A DNA stretch of 64,000 bases from Asterella californica. Lineage: Eukaryota; Streptophyta; Marchantiopsida; Marchantiales; Aytoniaceae. The stretch covers positions 37,556,501-37,620,500 of the forward strand of contig JAYKYS010000002.1 in the NCBI GenBank assembly GCA_036924285.1, read 5' to 3'. Position 1 is the first letter of the stretch. Each line of letters opens with the position of its first letter. The translations under genes and the position numbers were made by a program. The notes under the pieces were generated by a model. That model saw only the letters and a program-made list of their open reading frames with translations, made no database searches and was not told the DNA's origin. Shown piece after piece: positions 25,371 through 36,582 of the stretch.

Positions 25371-25403
25371 CAAGTTGGCACATACCGGAGGATGTGCAGG
25401 TTT

Positions 25404-25415
25404 AGAGGGGGTGAA
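25404..25415 (+). promoter_or_regulatory. RT3 polypurine tract
   Basis: AGAGGGGGTGAA lies directly before the 3' LTR at 25416, where plus-strand priming is expected. Confidence 0.75.
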
Positions 25416-27450
25416 TGTCCTGTTGTGGGACCAGTTAGTATGTAAATTACGCGTATAAGTGCGTTTTGCACACAATTGTAGAAGTTGTGGTATAATGGGA
25501 TCCACAACATTGCTCTTATGAGCTTAGAATGCTCTATTATCTGCTGGGGCTCTCCATGGAGCAGAAAAGGACAAGGTTGAGTACTTTAACTTCTCATTGG
25601 TCCTCAAAAAAGTGAAGGTAACTTGTCATCTACCTAAGTGTGCGCTCTGGGAGGTTCGGATCACTTTGACGAGGGATTTTGGAGATCAGAGGGCATGGGC
25701 GGAGAGCTCTTGACGGGAGGAGCAATCTGACCACAAATTTCACTCGATTTGGAGGTCCAGGGCATACGTTATGGCGATTTGAAGTTCATAGAGTGATGAG
25801 AGTACAAGAGTTTCTCTTCCGATTGTAAGATTAAGGGGTTTGAGTGATTGAGCCGTCAGATTGAGACCAGATTTCATGGGCTTGTAGTCTGTCAGCTGCT
25901 GAAGCTCTGACCACAAATTTCACCACCGGATGTTGTGCGGATTGAGCGCAATGGCGATTTGAAGGCGACGGGGTGCAGAAAGCTGTCAATATGAAGCAGC
26001 GAGTTTGCAGATTTATAGAGGACGATCAGAACGGTCAAATCGGCTCAAATTTCCTGTGTAGTGAGTTTACCTTCTGAATTGATAGCACAGGAAGTTGGAG
26101 TGGAAGTGGACGGTTCATTTAGTCGAAGAAGCTTCTGTCCTGAATCTGAGATTGGAAGTGCGTGTTAGTTTCTGTGGATTTGTGTTAATCGTGGGAGGAG
26201 ATCTAGCCGTCAGATCTTCCCGAAATTTGACCTGCAAGTAGAGATTTTAGTATCCTATCTACGTGGCAAGTTTTGAGAGGAGACTGAGCTGTAGATCTGT
26301 ACCTATCATATGTGAAAGTTCGCTGGTTTTTCTGCCGAGTTGTATCGGCAACGATATCTACTCTAGGTCTCGAGTTGTTAGCGGCAGCTGGCTGAAAAGT
26401 ATCCAGTGCGACATTTGTATTGCTTTGGGGAGTATTCTAGGCGTAGATATGACTTTAGCGACCTACGTTGTATCCACGTCATGTGGTTGTTAGGTTCGCA
26501 CTCAACGTGGCAAAGTGCGATCTTTGACCTATAGAGTCGACTACCTGTCTAGCCTAGTCTCCGGTTTTGGGCCACGTTACGGTGCATGCATTAGAACCTT
26601 TCACCCAGAAGACCCATACGTGGATGAGTATGACGGCACCAAACATGCGATGTGCATGTGTGCCACCTCATCGGTCCGTGAGGCTTGGGTTGCTTGGTTA
26701 GGGAGCTTGCACCTATCCTTGTTTGGTGTTCGAAACTTTTAAGCAAAGGGGAGTGACCTGTGTGGGGGCATTCGACCTGGGAAAAAAATCCAAGAGATTG
26801 TTCGTGTAGAGATCGTGGTGATCCTATGAGATTGAATCAGAGTTTTATGGATCGAGATACCTTTGTAGTTGGAGTGCACATGTTGTGAGAGATGGACGAA
26901 GGACTCTACTTACCGCCCAGATTCCCTTTTCAAAACCCTTTCTCGATTAAACTGATGTATATGGAACGAGTCCACTTTCAACAGTTTCTGATAGGATCCT
27001 TCGGGCATAACTTTACCGCGCAAGTCATGCTCTCGCCTGTCCTTGTGATCTTACCTGTTGTCACTTACGGCCAAGAATGGGACCTCACCGTCTTTATCCT
27101 CATCTAACGAAGGATGGATCTGAATCAGCTCCCTCCTGTAAACTTTAACACCCAGTGCGAGATAAGACACATCTGTCGACCCAAAGCCATGTACGAAGCC
27201 CTAGTAGTGAGAAACTTCGGAGAGGAATACTACCGAGAGATCATGTCATCACATATCCCGTTTGTCGTGCCCATGATCATCCAACGTTTTCGTGTAGTTA
27301 TCTTGACCCTTTACTGAGAGAAAGAAAGTGCTTAGTTATCGAGGAAGTTAGAGAGAAATCTACAGGAAACTTGTCGCTCTGCTGTGCATTGATCGCTAGC
27401 CACAGCCAGAAGGTACGCCCTTGCTCGAAGGAAAGACTCTCGCTACGACA
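25416..27450 (+). repeat. RT3 3' LTR
   Basis: 2035 bp, TGTCCTGTTGTGGGACC to CTACGACA, followed by the second ACGT target duplication. Confidence 0.95.
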
Positions 27451-27743
27451 ACGTTCTTGGTGCTGCTTGTGTCGCTTTGCCGGCTCTAGCAGCTCAAAGC
27501 TTTATGGCAGCTGATGAGCAAGGAGCCGCTTCTTCTCAGATGTCCTATTCTAGATTTCTCGAATACTTACTTATCGTCAACAGACTCAGGATAGAGATTG
27601 AGATCAATCTTCTTCTCCAACAATGTTGGCGTGAGATTGTTTCCAACTGCATTCAATGTTGTTGGCAGAGATCGTCGTACTCATATATAACCTATTTTCA
27701 TGAAAATCCACTTCTCTCATACAAAGATAAGTTCCTTGCTTAA
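27451..27743 (+). pseudogene. Right part of the reading frame interrupted by RT3
   Basis: Continues the frame from 17,275-17,338 after one ACGT copy and runs through AADEQGAASSQMSYSRFLEY to a stop at 27741-27743. It is helical in composition and unrecognised. It could be a host exon or the N-terminus of an old transposase. Confidence 0.4.
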
Positions 27744-27877
27744 CGAGAAAGATTTGTGAGAAGAGTGGAATGTCACTTTGTATAGCTTGTATAGGGATAC
27801 TCGCAAGTTTGACAAAAGTGAGAGAGTGTCAATGTTGGACTGATAAGTCTGAGATCTTGTCCAAGGACGTTTAGACT

Positions 27878-28671
27878 TCAGAAGTCCTCATCGGAAATGA
27901 AAAGTATGTTGTTTTCACCCTCCTCGACATAATGAGAGGTGCTAGGTGTAGTAGCTAGTGGAGTTGAAGAACATGGTAGATATGCAATGCTCGGGGAAGA
28001 TGGAGGTCCATCATCTGGTGATGGTGCTTGGACATACGCTTGACTATATAGAATTATCACTTCTTTTGATGATGGAGAACGGAGATCAGTGACTCCAAAC
28101 CTTCGACGATGAGGTCGCTTCACATCGATTGTAACCTTAATCTTGTCGTGATGATGAGACTCCTCGACAATCTTATCTTTCTCAAACGATCTCGGCTTCA
28201 AAGATGTTGTCGTAAAATCATCATTCGAGTTGACTCGTTCACCAATGGAGTCTAGTTCAGTGCAAAATTAGAAGCTTCCAAATGTGATCTTCATACTTTT
28301 TCTATTGGCTACACGGAGATAAAGCTCGCAAAAGGTGGGTTTGTGACATCTAGCACTACCATGCTGAAACGCATACCCAAGAGCAATTTGTTGCAACGCA
28401 CGCGCATGATATTCCATTGTTATCTCTAGTAATGATACATATCGCTTATCATCCTCTTCTCATGGACGTATGAACAGATTCTGTCCATTCACATTTGACA
28501 TCAATGCAAACTCGCATAGTGTCACTTCTTGAGTGCCAATCTAGAATATCAGATCAAAATATAATATTTCTTAACACCATAACATGTCATCTTGCGGGTT
28601 GAAGCAATCGAACATCGATAACTCTCGTCTACTGAGCATTTGATGATCAAATTATCCACGGTCATCTGTAG
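27878..28671 (-). pseudogene. Decayed unidentified coding region, downstream half
   Basis: A protein-like reading on the minus strand, with two internal stops in 28,260-28,480, ends at 27878. Recognisable parts are LLEITMEYHARALQQIALG and a basic, His-rich patch (HHHDKIKVTIDVKRPHRRR), then a Ser/Pro-rich tail. Copy A separates it from similar decayed coding DNA at 38,600-40,750, so both may once have been one gene. The family is not recognised. Confidence 0.4.
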
Positions 28672-28675
28672 TTAG

Positions 28676-28783
28676 TGTCGTGCGCATACACATCGCTACA
28701 CAACATACATCACTGTCAGAAGTACATCACACATACACATAACACATGGATGATGTCATACACATACACAAGTGTACCACAAT
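28676..28783 (-). repeat. Copy A outer terminal repeat X2
   Basis: 108 bp forming the sense 3' end of the element, ending (sense) GCGCACGACA next to TTAG. A second copy (X1) lies inside L2 at 29078-29185. It is absent from the sense 5' end. Confidence 0.9.
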
Positions 28784-29075
28784 AATCTGCATTGAGAAAT
28801 TACCATCTCCAGCACTACAACAAAGATTACTCCCAAACGGTCAAGCCAAACTCACTCTAAACACGAAGAGAATCCGGGTTACAGTCAACTAGACTATCCA
28901 CCATAGCCTGGAGCTTGAAGGCTCAACTCGAAGAACTAAGGCCTCCAAGCCCTACCTGCGAAGTATACCCCTAGTGGGCTCTCCCGCCAACTCGCTCTAA
29001 CGGCACTAACGGCCTTACCGGGATGCGTCACTTCGCACTCGGTCAACCTAGCCGAGGTACCAAACTGACGTGACA
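28783..29075 (-). repeat. Copy A repeat L2
   Basis: 293 bp, sense TGTCACGTCAG to CAGATTA, the partner of L1 at 38293-38585. It sits between the two X repeats. Confidence 0.92.
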
Positions 29076-29077
29076 GT

Positions 29078-29185
29078 TGTCGTGCGCATACACATCGCTA
29101 CACAACATACATCGCTGTCAGAGATACACCACACATACACATAACACATGGACGATGTCATACACATACACAAGTGTACCACAAT
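29078..29185 (-). repeat. Copy A inner repeat X1
   Basis: 108 bp, separated from L2 by two bases (GT on the plus strand). In the sense direction it is preceded by a purine-rich tract, so plus-strand priming may start at its edge. Confidence 0.9.
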
Positions 29186-29356
29186 CGCCTCTCTAACTGA
29201 CGGTTAGGTCCCTCTAACTCCAGATAGCTCTATATCTCAACTACGTGATATACACCTTCATGGGTGCAAGGATCAGGAGGCTGGGTGCTACATCGTCCCA
29301 TCGTTAGTCGCATGTTTGCAATCCATATCACGCAAAGATCTAATCGACTATCCCTG

Positions 29357-29500
29357 CTATATACATCGAGGACAAACTCACCGTCCAGTAAGAACGACAT
29401 TGAGAGATGGAGTCAAACATGACATGTGCCAACCTCTCGAACAACCATCACACACCAACATACAGGCTGCTCCACCAGCAGATCCACGCAACATACATCT
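29357..29500 (-). other. PHD finger at the C-terminus of the copy A polyprotein
   Basis: The last ~48 codons of ORF2 encode a C4HC3 PHD-type pattern: Cys, a position-2 Arg where Cys is expected, then CMLVCDGCSRGWHMSCL, then a terminal VCPRC. The Trp expected before the last Cys pair is a TGA here (29378-29380), but copy B has TGG at the matching codon. PHD fingers usually read histone H3 tails. In an integrase C-terminus this would occupy the place where other gypsy elements have a chromodomain. Confidence 0.8.
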
Positions 29501-32476
29501 CAAGCCCGCGCGTACCACTGCTAAGCTTGGGTCAACGATATCATCAATGTTGGGAAGATGACATGGCGCACAATTACGCACATGGTCCTTCCACACAACA
29601 CCATCACGGCCCTCTAACATGAGTACTCCAGAAGGTAACACCTCACGCACTCGTAAAATAGGGCGCCCTGTGGTCACATCCAACGTCGTCGGTGCGGTCC
29701 GCTGTAGATAGATATAATCGTCAGGATGAAACCTGCGAATCGACGACCGATAACCTCCTCCTCGGATAGTCGCATATCGCAACGTGTCTCTATGCTGGGC
29801 AATCGCTAAGTTCTCAAAAGTCATAGGCATAACTCTCCGAAATGTCTCTGCTCGTTGAGAACATGCTCTCACCCACATATCCGGGTCATCAAGGTCCAGC
29901 ACCTCAGCAGAATCACGACGAATGACCGAAGGTAGATCTAGATCTCGGCCATACAATAGAAAATACGGTGAGAAGGAACCCAAAGACGCTTGTCGGCTGA
30001 AACGGTAACCCATAGCCAACCATGGTAACTGCACATCTCAGTCTCCCAAGTGGCCCTTCTGCAATCCATACTTGTGCAATCCTCTCTTCACCGTCTGAAC
30101 CCTCTCCGTCAAACCATCCGCCTCAGGATGATCTCGAGATGTAGTCCGATGATCAATCAGCGCATGATCACACAAGGCTTGAAACTCACCAAGGAACTCT
30201 GTACCTTGGTCTGTCAACACTTCAGCTGGTGCTCCAAAACGACTCAGCACTCGATCTAAGAACGCGTACGCCGTCCCTTCACTCGTCTTGTCTGGTAATG
30301 CCACGAACTCAATCCACTTGAAGAAGTGCTCCACCATCACCAACACATACCGGTGGTGACGTACGGTCAATGATAAAGGTCCCGCAAAATCCAAACTCCA
30401 ACGGTAATCCAACCCCATAATCGATAAGGGGTGTAACTGTGGAGCAGGAGCATTAAACGATGCTCGTACTCGATCACAAACCACACATCGTGCGACAAAC
30501 TGTTGCACATTGATGTGCATACCACGCCACCAATACTGTCCTTGGAGTAAGCTATGTGTACGCTTCATTCCAAAATGTCCCAACTCCTCATGGGCATGTC
30601 GTACTAACTGTGCCCTCTGGGATGAGTGTGGCACTATCCGTATCCTCTCATCATCCCACACTCGAAGTACATGTCGTCCTTCTCGTCGAAATCTCTCCGC
30701 TCGTTGAAGAACACGATCTCGCTCCTTGGCACTTACTGTGCCTACTACCACACCAGTACGTAGATACTCCATCACGATCACATCATCATGGATATCTCGC
30801 TGGTCTGGAACACCATCTCCACCCTCAGGATCTGGAGACTCATCATCTACTCTCTGACCAGAGACAGATACGACCTGGCCCTCCATAAGAGTTCATGGCC
30901 AACACACAAAGAAAGGCAGATGCATGCCACCCTGGCACTATCTCCTCATCAACCTCGTCATGCCATCGAGCCCCAGTCTGATCCTGCTGACTCGTGCATG
31001 AGTTGCGACTCAACCCATTGGCATCTAGATTTGCAACTCCAGATCTATGTACTACATGGAAGTCATAATCCTGTAAGATCAGAGCCCATCGAGCAAGCTT
31101 CCCTGTAAGCTTGTCGGACTCCATCAACCACTTGAGCGGCTGGTGATCAGTGATGAGAGTAAAAGGGTTCTCAAACAGATAACATCGAAAGTGTGCAACA
31201 GCCCGCACTGCCGCCAAACACTCTCTCTCATACGAACTATACCTCGCCTCCGCTGAATTGTTGAAGCGACTGGCATACGCCACCACGAACTCTTTTTTCT
31301 CATCATCATGTTGAGTCAGCACTGCTCCAAGTCCCAACATACTCCAATCGGTGTGTAGTTGGAAAGGACGCCCCCTAACGAGTCTCTTCAAGATGGGAGC
31401 AGATGTCAACTTATCCTTGAGCTCTACAAAAGCTCGCTCCTACTCATCTCCCCATTGCCACTCTTGGTCCACCTTCATCAACTTGGTCAACGGCTTCGCA
31501 ATTGCACTAAATCCCTTCACGTATCGACGATAAAAGTTCGCCAAACCAACAAATGCTCGAACTCGACTCACATCTGTGGGGCGTGGGATACGTGCAATAG
31601 CCTCAACCTTCGTCTGTTGAACACCCAACCCACCTGGATAGATGATGTGGCCCAGATACTCTACCAATTCTTGAAGAACTTACACTTCCCAGGGTGTAAC
31701 TTCAACACATGAGCTCTCAACCGCTCAAACACATCCCGTAAGTGTCTCTCGTGCTCCTCCACTGTAGCACTATAGACTAAGATGTCGTCAATATAACATC
31801 TGACAAAATCCAATCTTGCTAGGATTTTGTCCATCACCCTTTGGAACTCAGCAGGGACGTTCTTCAACCCAAATGGTAAGAACCGCCACTAATACAAACA
31901 ATCCTTGCCGTGAGAGTCAATTCCCCAGAATGCTATCTTGGACTTATCTTTTTCTCTCACTGGCAACTGATGATACCCTGCTCGAAGATCCAAAGTACTG
32001 AAGACCTTCACATGCCCCACTGCATCAAAGATCTCCTCAGGTGTCAGCATGGCATACTTATCAGATTTCGTCTGTCGATTGATAGGACGGTAGTCCCACA
32101 CATCCGCCTATCCGTGTAGTTGCCATACATATCTTTCTTGGCTGGCATAACTGTGGCAGATGCATATTCTCCATGCGACATCTCCACCAACCCAGCCTCC
32201 AACAAGTCTTGAGTCTGACTCTGGATCAAGGCTCTCTCCATGTCACTATACCTATAAGGACGTCGAAAGATTGACATGTCGTTAGCCAAGTCGATCTGTA
32301 TACCAGGTCTCTTCAAGGTACCCAAATCCTTCATACTGAAGGCAAAACAATTCTTGTAGCTCTTCAGGAATCTTTGTACTCTTCGTCTCTCCTCTCCTAT
32401 AAGCTTGGAGTCCAATCTCTGGCTCCCAAGTATCCTCTGTCACCATGCTAGAGATAGAAGACGAAGTTGTTGACTG
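29357..32476 (-). pseudogene. Copy A ORF2: RT, RNase H, integrase, PHD (broken)
   Basis: The reading begins after the shared amber codon. RT includes VFSTLDLRAGYHQLPV and YIDDILVYS; RNase H includes LHTDWSMLGLGAVL and LITDHQPLKWL; integrase has the HEELGH ... CVVC finger and the D,D,E motifs SLDFAGP, VLTDQGTEF and a Glu in the following helix. At least one nonsense codon (TAG near 31889) and several small indels split the frame into pieces. Where copy A carries TAG or TGA at 31889 and 29378, copy B has the sense codon. In other LTR elements these enzymes copy the RNA and insert the cDNA. Confidence 0.88.
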
Positions 32477-32479
32477 CTA
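32477..32479 (-). promoter_or_regulatory. Shared amber codon in a readthrough context (copy A)
   Basis: Between methyltransferase and RT the sense strand reads AGA TAG CAG TCA, with both sides in one frame. Copy B has the identical codons (52928-52930). TAG-CAR-YYA is the tobamovirus-type leaky stop context. Confidence 0.75.
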
Positions 32480-32713
32480 TCTTGCAGCCTCTGGAGCAGT
32501 TTCCTTCTGCTCACCACCAACAACCTCCACCGCTACTGTGCGTAAAACTTCTGCAGTTCTAGCTGCAAGCTCCACACTATCTCTTATGACATCCCATGAT
32601 GTCCAAGGATGACGAACTCCACGTGCCTCGCCCCCAGCCTTTGCCTCCACCGACCCGGTAGGCAAAGAGTTCAAGAGTGCTCGAGCAGTAACACCCGTCG
32701 ATCGCATCCGACG

Positions 32714-33676
32714 CTGCTCAGCCAATCCAAGGCTAACAATCCATGTCAAGCAATTCAAGTCCATTGCTTGACCCAATACTTGACGACGTGAAACCTCCGA
32801 CACCGAAGCTATTGCCGTCGTACTCGTAGTGAAACTCATTGCTCGCTCTCTCTCATCGGCATTGGGCTCCACCAATTGCCGTAATTGAGCATCCCACACA
32901 AGCCCAGGTCCTCCATCTCTGTAAGCATGTGACGCTGGAAAGCTTACCAAAGTAGGTAACGCTACCATGAGCCGTCCCACTAGGTTCACCACTGCCATGG
33001 GTGATCTATCGACGACTCTCACTACTTGAGATCGTCGTCCTGCATCCAAGATGCTATCAACTGTGAGATGTGCTGGTCGTCTCATTCCATCGTGTGCTCG
33101 CTTAAGCACCTCTCTCAATAACAAGTTCGTCCACCACAACCGTGGACGATGTGCACGAGATCCTACTCTTGCTGCATCCAACAACACTGCTGGTCCAACC
33201 CAAGACCGCACTTGGTGCACACTCGCCATCATCTGTGTACGAGCATCACCCAACAAAAGAACGTTCTCCAAGATGTACGCTGGAGAATCCACCAGATGCA
33301 TGTGGAGATGTCGTAAGATCCGTAACATCTCCCAGAATATCCTAGATCGCGGGTCATGTAAACCCTGACCTCTCCCAGCACGCGTGTGACCTTGACATGG
33401 CCATCCGGCTATCACCAAGTGAATGGTGCCAACAAATGTAAGATCCTGCGCCCCCAACAGCGAAATATCCGACGGTAATGCTTGTTGGTATCCTCTAACA
33501 GCTTATATGAGCAACAACTCAGGATATCTCTGCACCAAACGTGCCACATGTCGCAATAAGATGCGTCTCGCAATCTCATCTCTCTCCACATACAAGTATC
33601 GTTGTACTTGTATACCTTCCTGCAATACCGCAGCCAAACCTGTGCTGATCCCTCCAAACAGCTCCAGCACACATAC
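32714..33676 (-). other. DNMT3-type cytosine-5 DNA methyltransferase domain, copy A
   Basis: About 320 residues with the C5-methyltransferase motifs in canonical order: motif I VLELFGGISTGLAAVL, motif IV with catalytic Pro-Cys in VIAGWPCQG (Cys codon near 33397), motif VI YILENV, motif VIII PAVLLDAARVGSRAHRPR, and motifs IX-X ending near MDLNCLTWIVSLGL. The short target-recognition part and the wording of motifs I and VIII match DNMT3 more closely than DNMT1 or CMT. Plant DRM proteins have a rearranged order, which this lacks. Only one nonsense codon (TAA at 33503) lies inside the domain. Activity is not shown. Confidence 0.9.
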
Positions 33677-36582
33677 ACCCTCCTCTGGATACTGTCACAC
33701 AATGGGAGTTATATCCAACGGTGACAAGGTCACATGGCTAGTAGCAGGAACACCCCTTTGTTCCTCTACTGGTGGTACAAAGGCTTCACTCCAAGCCTGC
33801 TGCACCAACTGATCAGCATACTGTTGCAACACTCCACTCGAACTCCAGAGTGGAACATCCAAGGCAGATGGTACTAACGTAGACATGCTAGGCATGTCCT
33901 CCACCTCCTCAAAGACCGGAGTATCCTCCGCATGGGCATTGCCCTCCAACAACTCGTCCGGCCAAGTGATGACCGAACTGAACCCTGCAACGGATGCCAT
34001 CGTCCCTCGTGTAAGCTCCGTCGTCTCAACTCTAGCACTGAACCGCACTGGTAAGCGGCTCACTCGTCTCTCACCGGACTGCCAACCTGATCTATAAGAT
34101 GCTGTCTCCGCCCAATAGTCGATCACGAACCCCATATGATACAACACAACACCTCCAACCAATACATCATAAGACTCTGCGGCTGTAACGATGGCCTTGG
34201 CCCTCACCATAGAGTCATCCGTGGGGTGATCTGGCCGAACTCTCACCGTCAACGTCTCACGTGTCATGTGTAGAGCCGTACCTCTTGATCCCCTTAGAGA
34301 TGTCTGCAACTAGAATGCACATCTCTCCACCTCGGACTTCTTTAGACCCAAACCAATACACGCCGCCTTTCCCAACATCAACGGTTGTGCTCCAGAGTCT
34401 AACAAGACCTTCTGAGGTCGATACACTTACCCTGAAGGTGCCACCAAACAGAAGATACCACTTCTGTTGTCCAACAACATCACACCTGGTGCCAAACCAG
34501 CACGGTCAATCGCCGACCTAGCTGGTAACTCATCTAACCTAGCAGTCACCGCTTGCCAAGTACCACTGGTAGCTGTCCTGATCCTCGTCTAGAGACACGT
34601 CTACCGCCTCTTGCTGAACTACTTCAGCACTAGAGGTAACTACATCCTCGCTCTCACTGAGCGTGGCCGCCAACTGGAACACTGGAGCCAAGTTGACTCC
34701 CAATGCCCTCATATCCGTGGTTGAGAATAGTGAGGCTCGCAAAACTGCTGTAGCCGCCCCCAACATCGGGTTCGACATCACATCCACCGACGTCGAGGGT
34801 GGACTCACATCACACCCACTCCTGGATGTCGATGTCTTCAACTCTATCGCACCATCGATAGACCGTTTAGGAACCATAGATGTGGTCCTCAACGCCTCTG
34901 ATAACGTGAACGACTGGGGAAGCCTGGCATGTCTACCAAACTCCCCGCGTTGTGGATCCAACTCCACTGACGCACCTTGTGGCTCGGAGGCACGTACTGC
35001 ACCTCTAGTCACTGCCGCAGATGCCTCAATCTGCGCCACATCAGCCATGAAGTTGTAGTCACCTCCTTCTCCTCCATAAGATGTGGAAGCATCTGTTCCA
35101 CCTGATCTCCGCTGGGCCATAGCCATACTAGCTATCCTCTGCTCCAACTGCTCAATCCGAGCAGCCATACCGACTTCTGACGTTGTAGCAGACGGTGGAT
35201 CGACCGGTCCTCTCTCAGGTGCTGGACCTCTACCTCCAGCTCGACCACCACGGCCTCCCTGAGCTCCTCCGCCTTGTCCACGATCAGCCTTCCCTTGCTG
35301 TAACTCGGGATGGAGATCAAAACAACGGTCACTACTGTGACCAGGTCGTCCGCAATGCTCACATTGCCTAGGTACTGCTTGAGGCGTCCCTGACGTCTCA
35401 TAACCTCTCCTCTGTGGACAGTCCTTCTGCTGATGAGGACCCTCACACGTCCAGCACGAACCCGCTTGCTGCTGGATAGAGAAGGACGGCATGGGCTTCT
35501 GCCCACCAGATCCTCCAACACCTCCCTGAGATCGTGACAGTTCTGCACGATCCTTACCACCACCACCACCATCACGCTGTTGCATAACTTGTGATCCTCG
35601 AGAAGAGGTGGTCGCTCCATGTGGTGTCTCCTTGCTGAACAGCAACCACCACCCTCTCCTCCACAATGTTGAGCTCAATCCGCTCAGCCAGACTAAAGAA
35701 AACCGCCAACGTCGGAGCGGTATCTCTAAGGAGAGTAGCATCTCTAACTCTCCTACGCAGCTCTCGGTCTTGTAACCCATACCAGAACTGAACTGCCTGT
35801 GCTTCCGTCACCCCTTGAGTAATGTTGATCAACCGTCTCATGCGAGTAAACGCCTCGCGTAGGCTCTCTCCAGTCTTTCGCTGGAACTCCTACAGACTCC
35901 TCAACTTGTCGGTCCGCACACCCTGATAGTTCTTCCTCAAACATTGGAAGAACTGAACCACAGGGTTAAACCCTGGTGGTATCTCGCTCACACTACCACC
36001 TGCTCCACTACCTGTGAACGCACCGCTGGTAGTACGTATTCTGCCACCTGTGACTGTATCACTACTACTGACACCCGAACTCGTAGGTGCTACGTCTCTC
36101 GAAATTGCGCCAGTAGTGACAGAAACGTAGTTGGGAGACCAATGTTGTCTCCACAACTCGATCTCAACACTGTAATCTCGCCTGAACTCATGATAATCGT
36201 CCATCGGCGGTCCCTCCAAATGCTAGAACAAACCCTTCCACGCCATGAAAGGTGTAAACAGATGTAAGTTCCGCATCTGCTGCAGATCGCACCAACTGTC
36301 AAACTCCTGGATGAAGTCATCCAGCTCAATGGTACCAACTGTACTCGAGTAACATCGAGGTCTTTTCGTGGTCTCATAGATCTCGTCCATGTCCCACAAC
36401 AATGGTGTGGCGACACTAGACTCACCACTAGAAAACGTGTTGTCTGCATCTGACTCGTCCTCCGGAACAACTGACGGCAATGGTGTAGGTAGTCGGTACC
36501 TCACTCCACTCCGTGTATACCCACTGTCCGAGAAGTCCCCACCATAACCTCCTGAGAACTCCGTGATGAGAGAATCCCGCTA

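Larger units (their letters stand above)
17339..27450 (+). mobile_element. RT3: full-length Ty3/gypsy LTR retrotransposon
   Basis: A 10,112-bp element bounded by TGTC...GACA, flanked by the target duplication ACGT (17335-17338 and 27451-27454). The two LTRs are the same length (2035 bp), and by eye I count about 13 differences, so insertion is recent. Internal order is PBS, gag with a zinc knuckle, protease, reverse transcriptase, RNase H and integrase, which is the Ty3/gypsy order. Gag-pro and pol lie in frames related by a -1 shift. A nonsense codon in RT, a frameshift in integrase and a late TGA make this copy non-autonomous. There is no recognisable chromodomain. Confidence 0.95.
32477..36579 (-). 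pseudogene. Copy A ORF1: Gag, protease, cytosine methyltransferase (broken)
   Basis: Domain order follows copy B. Both zinc knuckles are intact here (CWTCEGPHQQKDC and CEHCGRPGHSSDRC). The protease has LLDSGAQPLMLG. Lesions include TAG at 36223-36225, a frameshift near 35,640, another near 34,540, an AAA-to-TAA change near 34,425, TAG near 34310, TGA at 33695-33697 and TAA at 33503-33505. The open frame starts just after a TAG at 36580-36582, yet the first in-frame ATG is the one opening MDEIYETTKRPR, so the true start codon is unresolved. From 33457 down to 32477 the frame is uninterrupted and holds most of the methyltransferase. Confidence 0.88.

Noticed and set aside
28676..29185. X-L-X as a CRISPR-like or satellite array
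   Set aside because: Only two X units and one L are present, and their organisation matches retrotransposon ends.
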